Part shown: piece by piece, positions 4,762-5,468 of the stretch
Layout: every line of letters starts with the position of its first letter
Position numbering within the stretch: the first letter of the stretch is position 1
Source of the DNA: an uncultured Treponema sp.
GTDB taxonomy: Bacteria; Spirochaetota; Spirochaetia; Treponematales; Treponemataceae
Assembly: GCA_937890485.1 (NCBI GenBank)
Contig: CALBXN010000212.1
Span: 1 to 5,468, forward strand
Direction of reading: 5' to 3'
Length of the DNA: 5,468 bases
The notes under the pieces: generated by a model
Database searches by the model: none
The model's input: the letters and a program-made list of their open reading frames with translations, nothing else
Told to the model about the DNA's origin: nothing
Position numbers and translations under genes: made by a program

Positions 4762-5468
4762 TCAAAGTATATTTGTATGAATTGTCTGTAATTCAACAGC
4801 TTGATTGTATTGTTTTTCTAAATCATCGTAACTTAGAAAACTCACGCGTTTATTTTGTTTCATTTTTGAAAATGATGAATAACTTAGTTTTTTGTCATAT
4901 TCTTCATGTCTTTTTTCATCGGCAACGATAAACATTCTTGTATAAAAATCTTGTAAATCATAATATTTCATCAAAGAATTTTGTATATCTGTTGAATGTT
5001 CGACCTCAAAAAATGAATCAGGCATATTTCTTTCATTAAACCAAATTACATCTATTGTTGAACTTCTTGAAACAAAATTTTCATAAGAATACTTTGGTAA
5101 TTCTTGTATAGTTCTTAAATTCCCAAGTTTTTCATTCAAAAACATTCTGTTTTTATCTTGGTTTGGTACAAAAGTCCCTAATTTTTTCATATTTCCTATT
5201 GATACAAGTAAGCCTTGATAATATGAATGGTTAAACTCTATCACTTCCATAGAATTTTTATTTTTTTCCGTTTCTACAACGATTCCTTTATCTTCTAATT
5301 CTTTTTGATATGATTTTAATGCCCAAAGCCCTGGTTTGATTTTATAGATATTTTCATTTTCTTGTACAATTCTTCGTATTGAAGCAAATGGGGGTTTTGA
5401 TTTCCATTCACAGTCTTTAATTTTGAAAACCTCTTGATTTAATTGACCAAGAGTCGCAACTCCACCTA
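4762..5468 (-). CDS. Winged-helix plus PD-(D/E)XK nuclease-like protein (restriction endonuclease-like), partial (5' end off the right edge)
   Basis: The frame is open from the right edge to the TGA at 4762, giving 234 visible residues; the Met at 5250 is internal. Visible residues 1-50 (GGVATLGQLNQEVF…, PFASIRRIVQ, YKIKPGLWAL) look like a winged-helix HARE-HTH-type DNA-binding module, a class known in restriction and modification proteins. A lysine/asparagine-rich linker follows. The second domain (about 75-234) contains STIDVIWF, then SFFEVEHSTDIQNSLMKYYDLQDF and MFIVADEKRHEEY. The Asp of IDV (visible residue 139) and the E-V-E (154 and 156) fit a PD-(D/E)XK core in which the usual Lys is Glu, the D…ExE arrangement known from BamHI. 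The predicted role is cutting DNA, with site recognition aided by the N-terminal domain. It lies upstream of the DpnD-like gene and the methyltransferase remnant, as expected for a restriction locus. The nuclease assignment rests on motif reading and needs profile support. Confidence 0.6.
   Translation of the reverse strand, partial: GGVATLGQLNQEVFKIKDCEWKSKPPFASIRRIVQENENIYKIKPGLWALKSYQKELEDKGIVVETEKNKNSMEVIEFNHSYYQGLLVSIGNMKKLGTFVPNQDKNRMFLNEKLGNLRTIQELPKYSYENFVSRSSTIDVIWFNERNMPDSFFEVEHSTDIQNSLMKYYDLQDFYTRMFIVADEKRHEEYDKKLSYSSFSKMKQNKRVSFLSYDDLEKQYNQAVELQTIHTNIL

Noticed and set aside
4724..4765. TTG start at 4765 for the small acidic protein
   Set aside because: It has no Shine-Dalgarno and adds an unconserved-looking 14-residue extension; ATG 4723 matches the MKxYxVxI opening of the suspected family, although coupling via the TTGA overlap cannot be excluded.
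4762..5250. Nuclease-like gene starting at the Met at 5250
   Set aside because: The frame stays open to the right edge and the upstream 72 residues form a convincing winged-helix domain, so this Met is internal.

Overview
The window is AT-rich and gene-dense and looks like a host-associated spirochaete, most likely a gut or rumen treponeme. The support is the treponeme style of the small XRE regulator (its 'PSADVAVRLAQVLN…VEYLVTG' region), a BspA-like leucine-rich-repeat lipoprotein with a loose lipobox, and mixed start signals: some genes have a perfect AGGAGG and others have no Shine-Dalgarno at all. The genus call comes from remembered family resemblance and was not checked by a search.

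Left part (1-948): the 5' portion of a BspA/LRR_5-type surface lipoprotein runs leftward off the window edge, read on the minus strand. It is divergent from a small helix-turn-helix regulator. The 157-bp AT-rich divergent spacer holds repeated AATCACAATATT motifs that could be operators.

Centre (949-4250, plus strand): a compact, probably co-transcribed set of an XRE regulator, a cysteine-synthase-type PLP enzyme, a MATE-family exporter (2 bp after the enzyme) and an NADPH-dependent FMN reductase-like flavoprotein. The regulator and the PLP enzyme have no Shine-Dalgarno sequence, but both have a TANNNT hexamer exactly 6 nt before the ATG, which suggests leaderless starts. The flavoprotein has a strong Shine-Dalgarno that is buried in a 13-bp hairpin whose other arm lies in the last codons of the exporter gene.

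Right part (4247-5468, minus strand): debris and genes of a restriction-modification type island. Reading leftward from the right edge these are (a) a partial protein with an N-terminal winged-helix (HARE-HTH-like) domain and a PD-(D/E)XK nuclease-like core with a BamHI-like D…ExE arrangement, which continues past the edge; (b) a small protein resembling the DpnD/PcfM family; and (c) the 90-residue C-terminal end of an amino-methyltransferase, which has motif I but no start codon and no catalytic motif. The methyltransferase remnant begins directly after the small gene's stop, in the same frame, and its stop codon overlaps that of the convergent flavoprotein gene. This end of the window looks like a rearranged defence locus.

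No RNA genes, CRISPR arrays, complete insertion sequences or replication origins were seen.
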